A stretch of 64,000 nucleotides of DNA from Marasmius tenuissimus. Its lineage: Eukaryota; Basidiomycota; Agaricomycetes; Agaricales; Marasmiaceae. This document shows, in pieces, positions 1-13,005 of this stretch (positions are counted from its first letter, which is position 1; every line of letters starts with the position of its first letter). The stretch spans positions 372,001 to 436,000 of the forward strand of contig JAQOTA010000020.1 in NCBI GenBank assembly GCA_029532415.1. The letters are read 5' to 3'. Made by a program: the position numbers and the translations under genes. The notes below the pieces were generated by a model. That model did not search any database and was not told the origin of the DNA. It was given only the letters and a program-made list of their open reading frames with translations.

Positions 1-2730
1 TAATGTGTGATATTAGGTGTCGAATAGTACTCCAAGGTGGAAACGACGAGCCTATCGGGCCATATGTCTAACATACTCTCGTATAAAATGTAAGTGACGC
101 CCATGTGATGTTAATTTCCATCCGTCCGCCCGCCCGCTTGTTCAAGTTTAAGATTGATATGGTGCGAGCCTTTGAGCTACACGACTGATATTAGCATAAA
201 CAGTCTTCAATTTAGCTGCATTTGACCAGATCCCGCCGTCTGGTTGCCTTCAATTTACTAAATCTGGCCTTCATTTGGCCTGTTCCTGGCCTTCACTCCC
301 GGGTAACGACCTTCACCTGGCCTTCATTCTCCTAATCTAGCCTTCAATCTGGCCGTCACTTGTGCAAATCTGACCTTCAACTGACCTTCATCTGGCCTTC
401 ACATCTGTGAATCCAACCTGCAGTTGTCCTTCATCTTCACGAATCCAACCTTCACCTGGCCTGCAGTGCACAGCCACATGGCCTGCACTTCCACACTTCT
501 AACCATCACTTAGCCTTCATAAACTAAAGTCTGATCTGCACCCGGACATAGCTTTCTTTGTCATACAACCTCATCATTTCCAATTATTACTTAAATTACC
601 GTTAGTTGAGGTGTACATACTGCAGGTATACCAAGTGAGAGGCAACCAAAACCTCTCGGAATATCGGCCTTCTAACGAACCGCCCCTTTACTGTAATTTA
701 CGTTGTTGAGACTCCCACGGCTAAATGTAAGTCCGGGAGGCCAGCGCGGGCAAACATTAACAAATTTCTTCTCTTTACAGTGGGAGTCGTATATTTCTGA
801 AATCTTTCTCGGGTCGAGCTCTATAGAATGGAGACATAAAATTGAGGACAGTGACCTTCACTTAGTCTGCAACTGTCCTTCCTCTACCCGCCGCGTGGCC
901 TGCACCTAGCCTGCATATGGCCTGCACCTGCATCAGTAAGATGCGGCTTTTCCCGGTGGCTGTTCTTGGCCTTTCTGGGCCTTTTAGCTGGTCTCTCAGG
1001 CTGACAGGTTCACCGGCTGAAAAATGCGGGGGAACGAGGGCTTTTAGCACTGTACCCTGCATGTAATAATAAGCCACCAGCCTTCCAAAGGGGTTCTATA
1101 GCCTAAAAACAGGGATGGGTACAGAAGATGTGGACAAAAAACCTCTGAATACTCGCGTATTTATGCCAAAAACCCAGCTGGTGGGAATTTTGACATAGCC
1201 GGTCAGGGCCTAACCTTTCAGCCGGTACCGGTCAAGAACGGTCGAAACCGGTTATTTGTGATCTTACTGATGTGACCTTCACAAGTTCACACCAGCCTTC
1301 ACCACATGGCCTGCAAATTGTTGTGGCCCGGTTCTTGCTCACCTGACGGGTTCTCGGTCCTCACACCGGCTTCGCTGACAACAACCCATCCCCTTGGTGG
1401 ACTAGTGTTCACAACGATGCCCACCGCCTACTATCTTTTTATCCTTTCTCAGAGCCAGTCGCGGGCGCACTGGATATGGATCCGGACGCCCGCTCCTGAC
1501 GCAGTAGCTGTTTACTATATCTCATACGACATGCTCAATGTATTGTTTGCCTGCACAAGATATTTTGCTTGGAGATTCTCTTTGGTTTTGTAGGATCTCA
1601 GTAGCACTGTGACGACCTATCAGCCATACATTTCAGCCACCAATGGGACCAGGACCGATCTGACGGTGGCCAGGCTGGCAGAGAGACTTCAAGAATGTAT
1701 GCTACTCACGTTGCAAGGCTTCAGGCGAGTCACTTTTTGAGCCCAAGTGGGTTTCCCATTACTCACGTCAGTTTAACGTGGCAGCCTCGACATTGATGTG
1801 AACTGTTCTCCATCCTCTCGCTGTCATCAAGTGAGCCTAGCCGCACTCATCTACACCATTTTTAACAACTTTCGGCGCGACGTCATCTCATATTCGCTCC
1901 ACCGTTAAGGATGCAACCTCTGGCCTGCCTTCATCTTGTTCAAAAATAAAAACCTCCGCCGCTCGTCATTGACCCTCGCCGGGCTCGAGGCTGGGTTGTT
2001 CTTTTGAGCTTGTGCTGCGGTTTGTTTTAGCTTTGGCAAGGAATTATCGTTCAGGGGAGGTGAAATGAGTCTAGAATTTGAGAGCAACTCGAGGTTCAAA
2101 TGATCCCAATACATACTAACAGGCCTGGAAGCGAAAGGATTAGCCTCTCCACGACGGATGTGCCTGCTTCGGCGGGCACGTGAATGCTTACACGACGGGA
2201 AGGACAACCACACGTGAATTCGGCGGTCTTTTCCACTGCTCATCGCCGACAACAACAAAGCTAGGACGCTTTGGACCAGCGGGGGAACTACCCCGTCGTT
2301 GGGGCTTTCGGGATGAGGGCAAATAGGGACGGGTGTCCCTCTAGCTAGGTAGATAGGACTCGTTTACGTGCATCATGGGCACGAGCCTCCTGCTGGCCAA
2401 CAATGAATCAAAAAAAAAAAAAAGATTAGCCTCTGTGGGTGAGAGCTCGCTATTGAACATCTCATTGTTCCCAGTCATACTACGTAGATAGCTCAGATAT
2501 ACTGCCCACAACTATAACCCCTCAGCCAAGTCAAACTCGTGTAGAAACTTCCAGCTGCTTTTATGCCTGTTAAACTGGCTCATGTTTACAGGCATCTATT
2601 GTTGCCTATAGTCATCTAGCTGAGGAGGATTGAGTTATACCCACGCCTCCCAGAGAATCGTAGAACAAACCAATCAGCCGCCGCGCTCCTTCCGCTAAAC
2701 ACTGCTCACGAGAATAGTATGCCGTCCTGC
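1..2730. other. no supportable gene, leftmost 2.7 kb
   Basis: I see only short open frames without recognisable domains or convincing exon structure. The stretch holds the degenerate GGCCTTCA-type repeat listed separately and an A-run near 2409-2424. The minus-strand frame at 1905-2258 (117 codons) has no motif I recognise and I do not call it a gene. Confidence 0.5.
230..530. repeat. degenerate GGCCTTCA minisatellite-like repeat
   Basis: Variants of tggccttca(c/t) and ggcctgcac recur roughly every 9-20 bases, interspersed with 'aatctgacc' and 'ttcacctgg' variants. Stray copies of the same words occur near 845-930 and 1265-1320. Units are too diverged to give one period. It looks like an old short tandem repeat rather than coding sequence. 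Confidence 0.6.
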
Positions 2731-2736
2731 TTGCGT

Positions 2737-4350
2737 CTATCGCAATCCGACTGTATACGACGACACATAATCCGGAGGCTCGTCCGACTCAGTTGCTTCC
2801 AGGACCGCCAACCTCTGCCTCACGGCACGCAACTCTGCCCGCATGGCGGTAATTTCCTGCTGATTGAGCGGGGTTTCGTTCTCCGGTACAGGCTGTGAGT
2901 CTTCAGGCGGTCGCTGAGGCGTGCCTCCCAGCACGAAGGGTTGTTCGGCCCTGATATTTTTTTCGTCTGAAATAGGTGGGAAGAGGAGATGCTGGGGAGC
3001 AAATACTGCTCCTTGGCCTTGGGTTTTGGACTGTAAAGCCAAAGATCCGTTCGGTCTAGCGGACTCGGAAATCGGGAAGGGTTCTAGGTGTGGCATGACT
3101 TCTTCCTCTAAGTCACATTTTTGAAGATCTGGGAGGTTCGTTAATTGCCTAGATGAGAAGTACCTAGCGGCAAATATCAAAGGAACCGGCGTACTTTTCC
3201 TCCTCCGTCTAATGATCCAAAAGCTCACAACAACCAAGAGCAGAAATCCGACAGAGCCAGCCACGGCAGCAATCACACCCACGTTTGATTTACTTGCTGC
3301 AGGTGGTGATGAAGAGTCTGTGGGTAGGTTCGTACTAGGAGCAGTGTATCAGTGCCATTGAATTCAGGAGCAGAAGTCCTTACCTAACAGGTGGCGTAGA
3401 CCGGTCAACTGTTGTACGAGATGTCTGGCTGTTGGTGGGTTGTCCCCCGTCTTAACGTGCAACAACCCGGCGGGTGTAAGTCTCGAGTTGAAAGTCATTC
3501 TTACAAGAGCATGAGACTAACCACCACTACCGGTACCACTAGAACTGCTGGGGTTGGTAGGGTTGATGACGGTATTGGTAATGCTAACACGAGGAGCTGA
3601 GGAAGAAGGGTTTTCTTTGGCTTTGTTCTAAGTTATTGGAAGATGTCAGACACAAACACAACGCAAATATAAAGAATTCATGTACCTGAAAAGTGTCAAA
3701 TGTCTCTTCCTGCGATGGGTTGACTGCAAACACCATCCCCTACCTCCCAATATAAATAACTAGTACAATAGCAACCAGAAGGAATGCCTACATTCTGGCA
3801 GTGGCTTGCTGGAACCACCTGACTGCAGTAAAACCATGTAGGGCTGGTTTCCTTCACAGTTATACTCCAGACCTTGGGACTTTGGGTGATGGCTTGGAAT
3901 CCGGAGTTCAATCCATCCTGTTTAGGGGTACAAGGATCATCAAAAGTTGATTGGATGACCGACTATACACTTGATGATGAGCCAGAAACATTCATTGAGG
4001 TGTTATACTGACATGGTTCTTCGATTGACTGGCTGAGAATCAGTGAGGGTTCTCAGCATACCTCACTCAAGTACTTACAAAGTGAACTGAATGATGTCTC
4101 CTTGATTTGCACCGGCGATGCTTGGATGTAATGGTCAATGTAGTGTTCCCCACCTATATGGTGGAAGAAGTCTACCTGGTAGGGTCAAATGCAAGCTAGC
4201 AGGGATATGACTTGAGGAAATACACAGGGCTCAATGCCAACAAACTGAACTTACCCCAGAGTCTTTTCCTACATTGACCAGGTAGGTAATCTGAGCCCCT
4301 GCACCAACAACAAAAGGTAAATAGATAGCAGTGACTGCAAAGAGACGCAT
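2737..4350 (-). CDS. cupredoxin-like, Ser-rich, single-pass membrane protein (spliced)
   Basis: Exon 1 (4350-4255) starts at an ATG and encodes a signal peptide of about 18 residues, then AQITYLVNVG, ending at a GTAAGT donor. Later exons at about 3962-3792 and 3739-3686 carry SVIQSTFDDPC, TWFYC..HCQN and GMVFAVNP, the blue-copper-type C/H/M ligand pattern seen in fungal cupredoxin-like secreted proteins. A Ser/Thr/Pro-rich stalk follows (about 3660-3384). The last exon (3334-2737) has one membrane helix, an RRRRK stop-transfer and a cytoplasmic tail ending near a PPDYVSS motif. Boundaries between 4255 and 3962 are unresolved because the frame around GDIIQFTF needs a small exon I could not place. 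Inferred: a cell-surface protein whose outer domain may bind copper. A related gene, broken by insertions, lies at 12541-30430. Confidence 0.72.
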
Positions 4351-7150
4351 TTCAATATGGGGAAGAGAGATACACGTGTGTAGAATAGGAGAAAATAGGA
4401 GTCTATGTTGGTGGAAGGATCAGCAAAGCAGAATAGAATTATTGAAGCAATACTCACTTTACTCTGGGCCTCCAAATATGGGGCAGGAGAAAATGGGTTT
4501 GAAATCGATACTTTGCTCTGGACATCTTTATACCTAAGTAGATCAGTATCAAATGTTCCTGACAAAACTCCAGCCTCTCCCAGCCTGATCTTTTACTGAT
4601 TATGCTATGAGATGGTTGCATCCCAACCCTGATCACTATCATTGTACCTTCAGAAATTTCCAGCACGTAAATGGACAGGGTTGTCAATTTGCTTCCACTA
4701 ACATATTTACAGAATTCTCGACCAGCTAGGTATTGCCAGGACCCAAAGAGAGTGAAAGCCAAGATTGCATTGCAGAGAGCCCGCGGAGAGTCAGCAACAT
4801 GTGAAGCATGACAAATCAAGGTAAAAGTACACTCAAATTGAAGTCAAACACTTAGCAATTCATAGAACTACATGGTCCAGCAGCTGGAAATCTGTGGCCA
4901 CGCTTTGACTTACAATCTGCCCATCAGAACCCAAAAGCCGCCTCAAGCCACTACATGGGTCTTCTATATCACATCATCTAAAACAACTATAGTTTCCATA
5001 GTTGTTTTGTCCCACAGCGCTATAACATACCGTCGACATGAAAAAGTATGACTCCGATCCTAATATGTCTTTCAGAATAGTTCATACAGAGCCTCATTTT
5101 GTTGATCCCAACCCATTACTAACAATCCCAAGGAAGAACCATTTGATTGACACGTCAAAAATAGTCCTGAGTTCCAGCCTTTTCACAGGAAGTCATTCGG
5201 ATTTATCCTCGTGCATCACGTTTCCTTTCGTATTTCTCACGTCCACTGTGACAAGTCCGAATGTCGAGCCTAGTGGCTACCTTTGATCCACAGCAGTCTG
5301 AGGGGTTGAAATTGGATAAACAAGATGTAGTACGCTTCGTGCATCCTTTGCCACTCGCAACCAGCTCATTTTTGTACTCACTTCATTACAGATCAAATTC
5401 TTCTATTAGGCGTAACTTGTATAATCAATCTGGTCAGATTTCATTATGGTATGGAAAATAAAGAACTCCTGAAGCTCTGATTTTGAATGCAAGTATTTGT
5501 AATGATCCACGGCGCCATTGTGATTATCAACGATCAGCCTACACCCATTAGTCTCATCTCAATCCGATCTTGTTAGCATCACCACACATCAATATCAAAT
5601 CAAGAGGAACCGTTAGCTAATAATAGCCGTGCCCAAAACTGAAATCCATCTTGCAATTTCCCTGGAGCCATTTCGACTCAAACCCCGCTCATCGTCGGGT
5701 GGAACCAATACCCACTGTTTTCCACGGCAAGAGGACCGGATACCAGATACCAGATATCCACAATATGGCTTCTAGATAGATTTGGTGTGAATCTCGGGAG
5801 GATGGGTAGCCATCCTGCCCGAAAATGCATACAATTCAAATGTCTTCCAAGTAGACCGGGAAGTTGATCCTGTGGGCGCGTTTGCCAGCACATGGTATTG
5901 GGTGCCTGGAAAGGCTTTTCTCCCGTATGAACAAATACTATTCTGTCACACGATCTGCGATGGGGGGGGATAAGCAAAATTTTCTGAACGAAGGTGTTCT
6001 CGCCGTTCCCTCGTCTCGGTAATTTTTTCCAAGCAAATTATAGTACTCAAGGGCTTGCTATTCCCTCTGCTAGCTCAGAGGTCGAAGGGAAGAGGAATGA
6101 GGCCCAAAAAACATCGGAATTTTAGACGTGATATGGATGTGACAGCTCAGGAACAGTCTATTACCGCACCGAATACACAGTAACGAGTACATAGTCATTT
6201 GAAGGTATACTATTAGTGTCTATGCACCAAATTTTGGGGTGGGAGGGGGCGAGGAGCAAGCTCGGTGGAGCGAATGAAACTGACAGAGAGTTGGTGGGTG
6301 ATGTACACGAGCCTTTGATTCCATTACCTGGTCAGTCTGCCGAGGGCCGCCGGTTGTGACAAACCGTGACCCAAAGGGGTCGCAATTCTTGTTCCCTTCT
6401 CGGACATTGCCCGACACAACGAGGGGAGAAGGGAAAAATCCCAGAAAATCAGGTTAAGCATTTTTTAGTATATAAAATGTTTCTATAATGAAGAAATTGT
6501 GGTCGGTATAGTGTAGGAGTGAGGGAGAGAAAATTCACAAAAAGTTGCAATTCTCCCCCCAGAATAGTAGGAACTGCGTGAAGTTTTGATGTAATGAGTC
6601 TTCAACACGCTTCATTACAGCTGTAGAGTAATGAATTTCAATCCCTTGAAGGTGTCTATTCACTATCTGTATGACGGAGAACCTGGTCGAGCACGGCAGA
6701 GATAATTGATAGCCAGTGGACTACTTCATCGGGTTAGCTCGTTGGCCAACGGCGAGGTAGACGGCGGCGCAGCCCACCTAATGATCCAATAGGGAAGTAC
6801 CTCCTTGATGAAGTTCATAACCTGCCTCTTGCACGATTCCTCAGCCTTGGGCCGTGTTAACAAACATCTTCGTCATTGGCCTGATCCTTCCCAGTACTAA
6901 CGATACTCTCTTCGTTGCCACGAAGGAAAAAACTGGGGTTTGTCTTCTTCTGTCATGACCTCTTGCGTTGATCTTGAATCAAATCAGTCTTACACAGCTG
7001 CGGCTTTGCCTTTTGTTGTTGGTAAGGTCCATTGTTCTTTCGCCCTGCTCGAAAGCTAACACAAACATCTTCATTACAGCCCTTAGCGAAAAAGATGGCA
7101 CAATCTGGGCAGATGAGATATATAGATAAATAAATCACAAAGGGTTGAGC
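4351..7150. other. intergenic, nothing recognised
   Basis: Short open frames only. None shows a domain, signal peptide or credible splice pattern. A minus-strand frame at 5678-5977 contains HTGEKPF, resembling a C2H2 linker, but it has no flanking zinc-finger cysteines. Confidence 0.45.
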
Positions 7151-7151
7151 C

Positions 7152-7451
7152 ATGGGGAGAGATACGGGCGGCAGCAAACCCGCTTTAAACACCTCCGAGT
7201 CCACCCCCGACATCTCCGAATTCACCTCAAACACCTCCGAATCCGCATCAAACATCTCCAAAGCCACATCAAACACGTCTAAAGCCACCTACAACCATCT
7301 CTCCCTCTCCCGTACAATGTTCGAAACCTCCGTTGAATGGGTGGAACCACCGTCCACGTTCACTGGATTTATTTTCTATATCTACAACCCGCGAAGAGTC
7401 TGCCAACCTTTCGCAAAGGGCTGTAATAGTAATCACTTTGGTCGACATTAA
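7152..7451 (+). CDS. small hypothetical ORF with Ser/Thr-rich repeats
   Basis: A 99-codon frame starting with ATG. Residues about 13-45 are imperfect repeats of the type NTSES/TPDIS/NTSKAT, encoded by repeated tccgaa/atctcc/aaagcc words at 7185-7290. There is no signal peptide and no known domain. It may be part of a decayed gene continuing to about 8000, where coding-like stretches (for example YGTILPTKLESKAAALI near 7860) appear in shifting frames. I cannot name a function. Confidence 0.25.
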   Translation: MGRDTGGSKPALNTSESTPDISEFTSNTSESASNISKATSNTSKATYNHLSLSRTMFETSVEWVEPPSTFTGFIFYIYNPRRVCQPFAKGCNSNHFGRH

Positions 7452-8463
7452 AAGTTGAATCACATCATCAGCGCTGCTATCTCACCACTCGTATTGAGTG
7501 CGGTCGACTCGGACGTCGCCTCAAGAACGTTATACGGTCTTGCGGCTGGGGGTAATGCCTCTCTTATCTTTTACGCGTCTATTGGATGGGGGTACCGTAT
7601 TCTGCCTCAAGCAGCTTTGCGGGTCTGGTGGCTCTGAATACTGCGACATCGGGCGCGAGAGGTATGTTTCGATCCTTGACGGATTATATCAGACTCTCCA
7701 GTATCAGGGTGGTTTCTCAATCTGGCAAGTTGTCCGCTGACTCGCTCCCATATCATAGCGTTGATCAAGAGCTATTCACTTAAGTATGATCCTCAAGAAA
7801 ACTCGATTCAGAGTGATCATTTGAATCTGTATAACCTATAGGTTCGGTCAAGGTATGGTACTATCCTCCCTACCAAGCTCGAGTCCAAAGCCGCCGCTCT
7901 CATCATCTCCGAGGCCAAGAGCCTCACGTCCAAACTAACGCTCTGTCAATGTCAGACAGCTCCAAATTCCTATCTCCGCATACAAATTACACAAGTCCTA
8001 AGAACCGAAAGGCCGTCCTCGCGACAGCCTCCTTATAAAGCCCCGTTCCATTTATGGGGAAGTTCGTTCGTCTCAACCTGCCTCACCATTGGCACACTAT
8101 TTCGAGGTTTTGATTTGTTTTGCCCGCGGCAAGACGTTTTCGTTGCCTCGTACATCGTCCCACTGATCTTCGTTTCAATGTGTGTGGGGTATGATATTCA
8201 GTGACTATGTTGAGGGAGAATGATGATGAGGGAAGTTATGTTGCGTAGCACTAGATAGAGCTGGAGATTGAGGGGCTAAGGAGCCGAATACAGAGGGTTT
8301 GGGATAGAATGTAGTTCTGTGTTTCGTACTACTGTCATCGGCCCGAAAAGTTCTGCCAGCGTTCCGGCCAAAACTCCGACAGGTTTATCAGGGTTAGGGT
8401 ATCAATTACGGGTTTGATCTGTACCACCATCTCCCGTAACCGACCCACGTCACAATAGCGCGT

Positions 8464-8737
8464 CTGGTATCGTTGGAAGTCTACTCCACTGGATGCCGCT
8501 CAACGCATTTCCATGATAGAGCTCGTCCACCTGCTGAAGGCAATGAGATACAAGCCAATGGCCATTTTGGAGAAGAGCAACATGGCGCAGCACAGGTACG
8601 ATTTAGAGGCATTCATTCGCGACTTATATTACCAACGACTCCCAGAGCACGATACAGTAATGATGGTCCCTTCTTCAACTTTGGGTCAACCGAGTTACAT
8701 TCCCGCAAATGATGGACAAATTCATTTGCCAAGCTAA
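8464..8737 (+). pseudogene. 3' coding remnant of an unknown gene
   Basis: The frame reads WYRWKSTPLDAAQRIS, then a predicted helical stretch around LLKAMRYKPMAILEKSNM, and ends at a stop at 8737. Its composition is protein-like, with charged helices and a C-terminal Pro/Ser tail, but no upstream exons are evident between 8000 and 8460. I do not recognise the family. It ends 75 bases before the start of the next gene on the same strand. Confidence 0.35.
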
Positions 8738-8811
8738 GCCGCGCCGATGATCACCTATATCAAAGTTCGCATTCCCCGCTCACCTGTCCTGGGTTTCCCT
8801 CACCCCCCACA

Positions 8812-10191
8812 ATGTCATCGACGGCTACCATCGAGGAGCTAGAATTCGCTGAGGAAGTATTTCGGTTGGGTATTGTGCCTTCGATGGCAGTCACTGCTGT
8901 GAGTTCAACGTTAGCTCTCCTTCGTGTAGAGTCTGATTATGCCCATCAGGTCCATCTCTTCCTCTATGGACTACACGTTCTTCTATTTCGAGACGTCCTG
9001 GTCGTTATAAGAAGGCGCCAGCGACAGAAGCTTCATGGACACAGATTATTGCAGTTCTCTCTTATTACGCTATTCAGCCTATCCTCAATCGGTGTTCCTG
9101 CTGGCTTGGCGACCGATTTCCTCGCAGTGAGGAAGGCTTATTATCATGCTATCGCTGGGATCGAGTACAATCCCGTCAACACCGAGCGGGCGTTGTCCAT
9201 ATTGACGTGAGTTGCGGTTGAACGCCAGCGGGGCAGTCCATGCTGATCCTGTGTACAGAGTACTTCGAGTAATCGTCTTGTTGCTGATGGGGTGAGATCC
9301 TATCACTTAAATCTTCGGAAGCGTGCTCATATCCACCAATTTTGATGATGGGACACAGGCTGGTCATAGAAGGGCTTTTGGTTGGTTGTCCATACGTTTC
9401 TTCCACGTTTCCCGCGGTGCTGATCGTGGCTGTAGATCTTCCGCTGTTTTGTTATCTGCGGCTGGACAAAGAAGACATACGGTTGGGTTCTGATGGCGGT
9501 TTGTCTCGTACTAAACGGTCAGGCTGATGTTACTCTGAACGGCCAAACCACCATACTCATAACCATACCAGTCTCAGCAGGTTCCTTATTCTGTATCGGT
9601 GACGAGCTCAGTCGCCTGGGATACTTGATCTGTATTGGTTGCCACGTACTAGTGGACATGACCCTCGCAACTATCATAGGTACATCTTTGGCCCGTGATG
9701 AGCTAGTTGACGGTCTCACGCCCAAGTTACACAGTCGTCAAAATTTTGTGGACATCTCGTCTCACCAGTCGAATTGCCGGAATATCGACGATCAAGCGCA
9801 GGCTACGGATAATTGTGGTTTCCGTGTGAGTTCCTTTTTATCACTACTCATCCATCCGTCTCTAAGCAAGTAATAGAGTTGAATCCTGCTTGCTCTACGT
9901 ACTCGGGTGGATCACGTATATTGCTGTCCTGTTCACCGTGGGAGACGTGGCAGGATCGGTGCTGATTCAAATTGCAGTGAGTTCTTCGTGTTATGATACG
10001 CCCGGGAATACCCAGCTGATGAAACTCTGGAGGGAATCGCTCCGACGCTTTTGATCGTCCGCGCAAACACGTCTGACCACGCAGAAAAGCTTATAGAAGG
10101 CGCTCTGCACCTAGGTTCCACTCCTTTGACGGCATCTGCGAAGGAATGTACCGCGATGGACGCTGTAAAACGACGGGACTCGACTGTGTGA
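8812..10191 (+). CDS. multi-pass membrane protein, paralog 1 (spliced)
   Basis: Exon 1 (8812 to about 9208) begins with an ATG and encodes hydrophobic segments, including VHLFLYGLHVLLFRDVLVVI followed by a basic RRRQRQK loop. Further exons lie at about 9258-9290, 9358-9520, 9580-9700 (CHVLVDMTLATIIG), 9880-9975 (LLYVLGWITYIAVLF) and 10030-10191 (GIAPTLLIVRANTS and a hydrophilic tail). GTGAGT donors and CAG acceptors fit. The order of helices, the basic loops and the GIAPT(L)IVR end match a large family of seven-helix proteins I associate with agaricomycete genomes, with no function known to me. A tandem paralog follows at 10761. Exact helix number and middle exons are inferred. Confidence 0.65.
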
Positions 10192-10760
10192 TCCCGATTC
10201 CTAGGAAAAGACTCTGCAACCGGGATGGGAGCCAAAGCTACGGAGAATTCCCTCTATCCCAATTTTCTCCGCATGCGTCACGCATGGAGTGCAAGTAGCG
10301 ATTTAGTGGACTGAGTGCATGTTATATCATATTTGTGCCAGGATATCTTGTCTTCTGACTCTCCAGGCTATTATTCGTCCCCTGGAGCTTACCTGACTGG
10401 ATGCGTGACCATTCTTGATCATTGCCATACAGCATTAGGATGCTGATCTATTTAATCATGCCGCTTGACCCTATGAAAGAAGGTGTTCTGTATCGAAGCA
10501 CTTAGGCCTTTCTGCGCTCGCTTATCATTGCTGAGACATACTGTACAACGTCTGGACGAGTGATCCAAAGTCTTTGGCACCCTAATCTGGTTGAATCTGT
10601 AGAGCAGCCACAACCACAACTGGGTGATGTGAAGTTGTCGGCAATGCTGTGCCTCTGGCCAGATGATCAGACGACAAGCATAGGGGGCCTATTCTCGCCT
10701 CGCAAATACCTGAGTATATGAGTATAACGTTCTGCTACGCAAATATTTGTCTTGCCCATC

Positions 10761-12449
10761 ATGCCCTCGCTAGCAGCAGAAGCCGGTGCTGGAGACAAAG
10801 ATTTCGTCGAGGAACAATACTCTGATTATCATCTCTTCGGTGAGTTGAATCCCGTTCTGCGTTCCTGGGCACACAATGAATCGATTACACCATTAAGATT
10901 CAGTTATTCCTCTACGGTCTGAACGTCCTACTATTTCGAGTTGATCTTGCCGTCTTGAAGAGGCGAGAGCGAGAGATTGTGGACGGTGGGCATCGTTTCT
11001 TCCCAATATCACTTGTTTCTCTTCTCTTCAGTCAGAGCTCCGGCTGGTCTCGTCTATTAAGTCCTTATTACAAGAGTGGCCCTTTGTCATGTCGTGAGCT
11101 TGGAGTGCTCGCTGGTTGGAGTAACCATTGCCCTTCGAGCTTTAAGGTAAGGTTCTTCAGACATATTTTTCACCACTGATATTCACTGCGCGCAGCATTT
11201 GCCAGATTGCGATCGCTTGGTTCATGAGGTAAAATCCTATGTTATCTCAATCGAAACTTGCGACTGACTGCAGGGAAGCTTCATCGTGGACATGATCTTG
11301 GTCAGTGCCATAAGTTTGTGGCAGGTTCACTCCCAATCCCATTCACATATACAGGTATTTCGATGTATTGTCATTTGTGGGTGGCAAGGAAAAAAATATG
11401 CGATTGCCATGGTTGTGGGCTGTCTCGTCCTCGATTGTATGTTATCTCAAAACGAAGTGGATTCGAACGGGAAATTGATTTGGATATATCGGTATGGCGG
11501 CGATGCTCATGATCGATTCCATTGGAAGGTCTCTGTCTTTCCCAATCGGATTCTTAGGGACGCCCAATACTGACATACCTTCCGGGGTGTGGCTTCCAAT
11601 GGATTTCGGCGTAGCGTGTGCTTCCTGTTGAATCCGGACTACCGGATATGTGGACCGTTGTATCGGGCCGCATATATGCTTCAATCGTTTCACTATGATC
11701 TATGCTATTCCTAGTCACTCCTGTTATAGAAGATACAGCCACCTCTGTATAGTATATAAGTAGCTCTGTATCTACATGCAATACCAGGACTTTTACTACT
11801 CTCGTTGCTGCCTCTAAGCCTATCTCCAGGTGAGCTAGTCTGTCCCATGCTGCCACTGCGTGGGCAGGACCTCTGCCTCAACACTTCTGTGCACGTTCTG
11901 ATAAATCTGGTTTTGACGGCCATCATTGGTAAGTGCTTGCTTGTTCGACTTGCGGCCAGCACCCCAATCTCCTCATATTCTCCAAAATCTTACGGTCCAA
12001 AAACGTGTACATGTCTAATGGCTCTCGAAAAACTCCCAAGAGATTCCATACGGTTGCAAGACTCCAGTCAGTCCTACATCATTTCGTATCAGACAATGAC
12101 TTATATAGCTCTGGTTGCGGAACGCTAGGACAGAATCATGTTCACTGTACCTCGTGACATGGGTCGTGTTTATTGCCTGTGCAATTCCTCGTGGTGGAGT
12201 GGAGCTAACGCCGATTTTCATACAAGTCGTGGTGAGCCTCGAAGCCTCAAATATCTATGTGATCTGACGAGCCTTACGCAGGGGATCGGTCCGACCCTCC
12301 TCTTTGTCAGAGGAAACATCAAAAAGACCCAAGAGGAGGGGGACGTTGTCTACAATGTTCAATCCTCATCTATGACAAACTCCGCTCTGCCAGATGAAGG
12401 AATCGTGCTTCAAATCTCGAGAAATACCGACCAGTCGAGAATCAAATAG
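10761..12449 (+). pseudogene. multi-pass membrane protein, paralog 2, split by a solo LTR
   Basis: It starts at ATG 10761 and matches paralog 1 in order: IQLFLYGLNVLLFRVDLAVL with a basic loop KRRERE, then VHVLINLVLTAIIG after the LTR, then LYLVTWVVFIACAI, an intron, and GIGPTLLFVRGNI with a hydrophilic tail to the stop at 12447-12449. A 258-bp solo LTR (11626-11883) sits in an exon. Dropping it and one target copy gives a continuous frame DFGVACASVHVLINL. The region near 11050 (SVRAPAGLVY, then a stop) suggests further decay independent of the insertion. It ends 91 bases from the convergent minus-strand gene end at 12541. Confidence 0.65.
11626..11883 (+). mobile_element. solo LTR of copia family A
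   Basis: 258 bp, starting TGTTGAATCC and ending CCTCAACA. It has the same length and nearly the same sequence as the LTRs of the full element at 43318-49403, read in sense on the plus strand. Flanks are cttcc (11621-11625) and cttct (11884-11888), a 5-bp target duplication with one mismatch. It contains a TATA-like tatataag. No internal sequence remains, as expected after LTR-LTR recombination. Confidence 0.93.
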
Positions 12450-13005
12450 ATAACCACGAGTACGATATAGAGCTGCCCAAAGCTTGACTTTAACAATAGT
12501 CATATGAGTTAGTTGAGTTATCAAGTTCCAAGTTCAACTTCTACACCGACCGACTGGCAGAAGAAATATAATCCGGAGGTGCTTCCTCATCTGCCTCCAA
12601 TAGTATTCCCAGTCTTCTTGTCATGACACCCAGCTGGGTCTGCAGCATCGAGAGATCTACCGCACTGACGGGAAAGGAGAGTGAGCGAGGTGGACGATTA
12701 CTGGACTCTTCTCCATGGCAACTGTCCCGATATGGGTTACTCGTACGATTTGGCCTGTCGTTACTCTGGAAGCTCTGCCGTCCGGTTCCGAACACTGTAT
12801 TGGCCTCATGTGATGATTCTCAAGCTGTAGTGATGGGATCCGTGAGAGTCGACCGCATGAAATCCACTTTCTCTCCATATGAGACTAATGGGGAGATTGG
12901 GCAAGGAACCAAAGTTTTGTTGAACTCTTGCACTGCTACGAATGTCGATCAGAGGTCAAGACAGGGACTCATACACGCAATACATACAAATTCTTCATGC
13001 ATACC

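Noticed and set aside
5678..5977. Minus-strand frame with HTGEKPF, like a C2H2 zinc-finger linker
   Set aside because: No Cys/His pairs at zinc-finger spacing on either side; likely chance.
8385..8405. gggttagggta resembling telomere repeat
   Set aside because: Only one unit; no tandem array.
9240..9400. Minus-strand frames across paralog 1
   Set aside because: They run antisense to exons with matching paralog structure and carry no motif.
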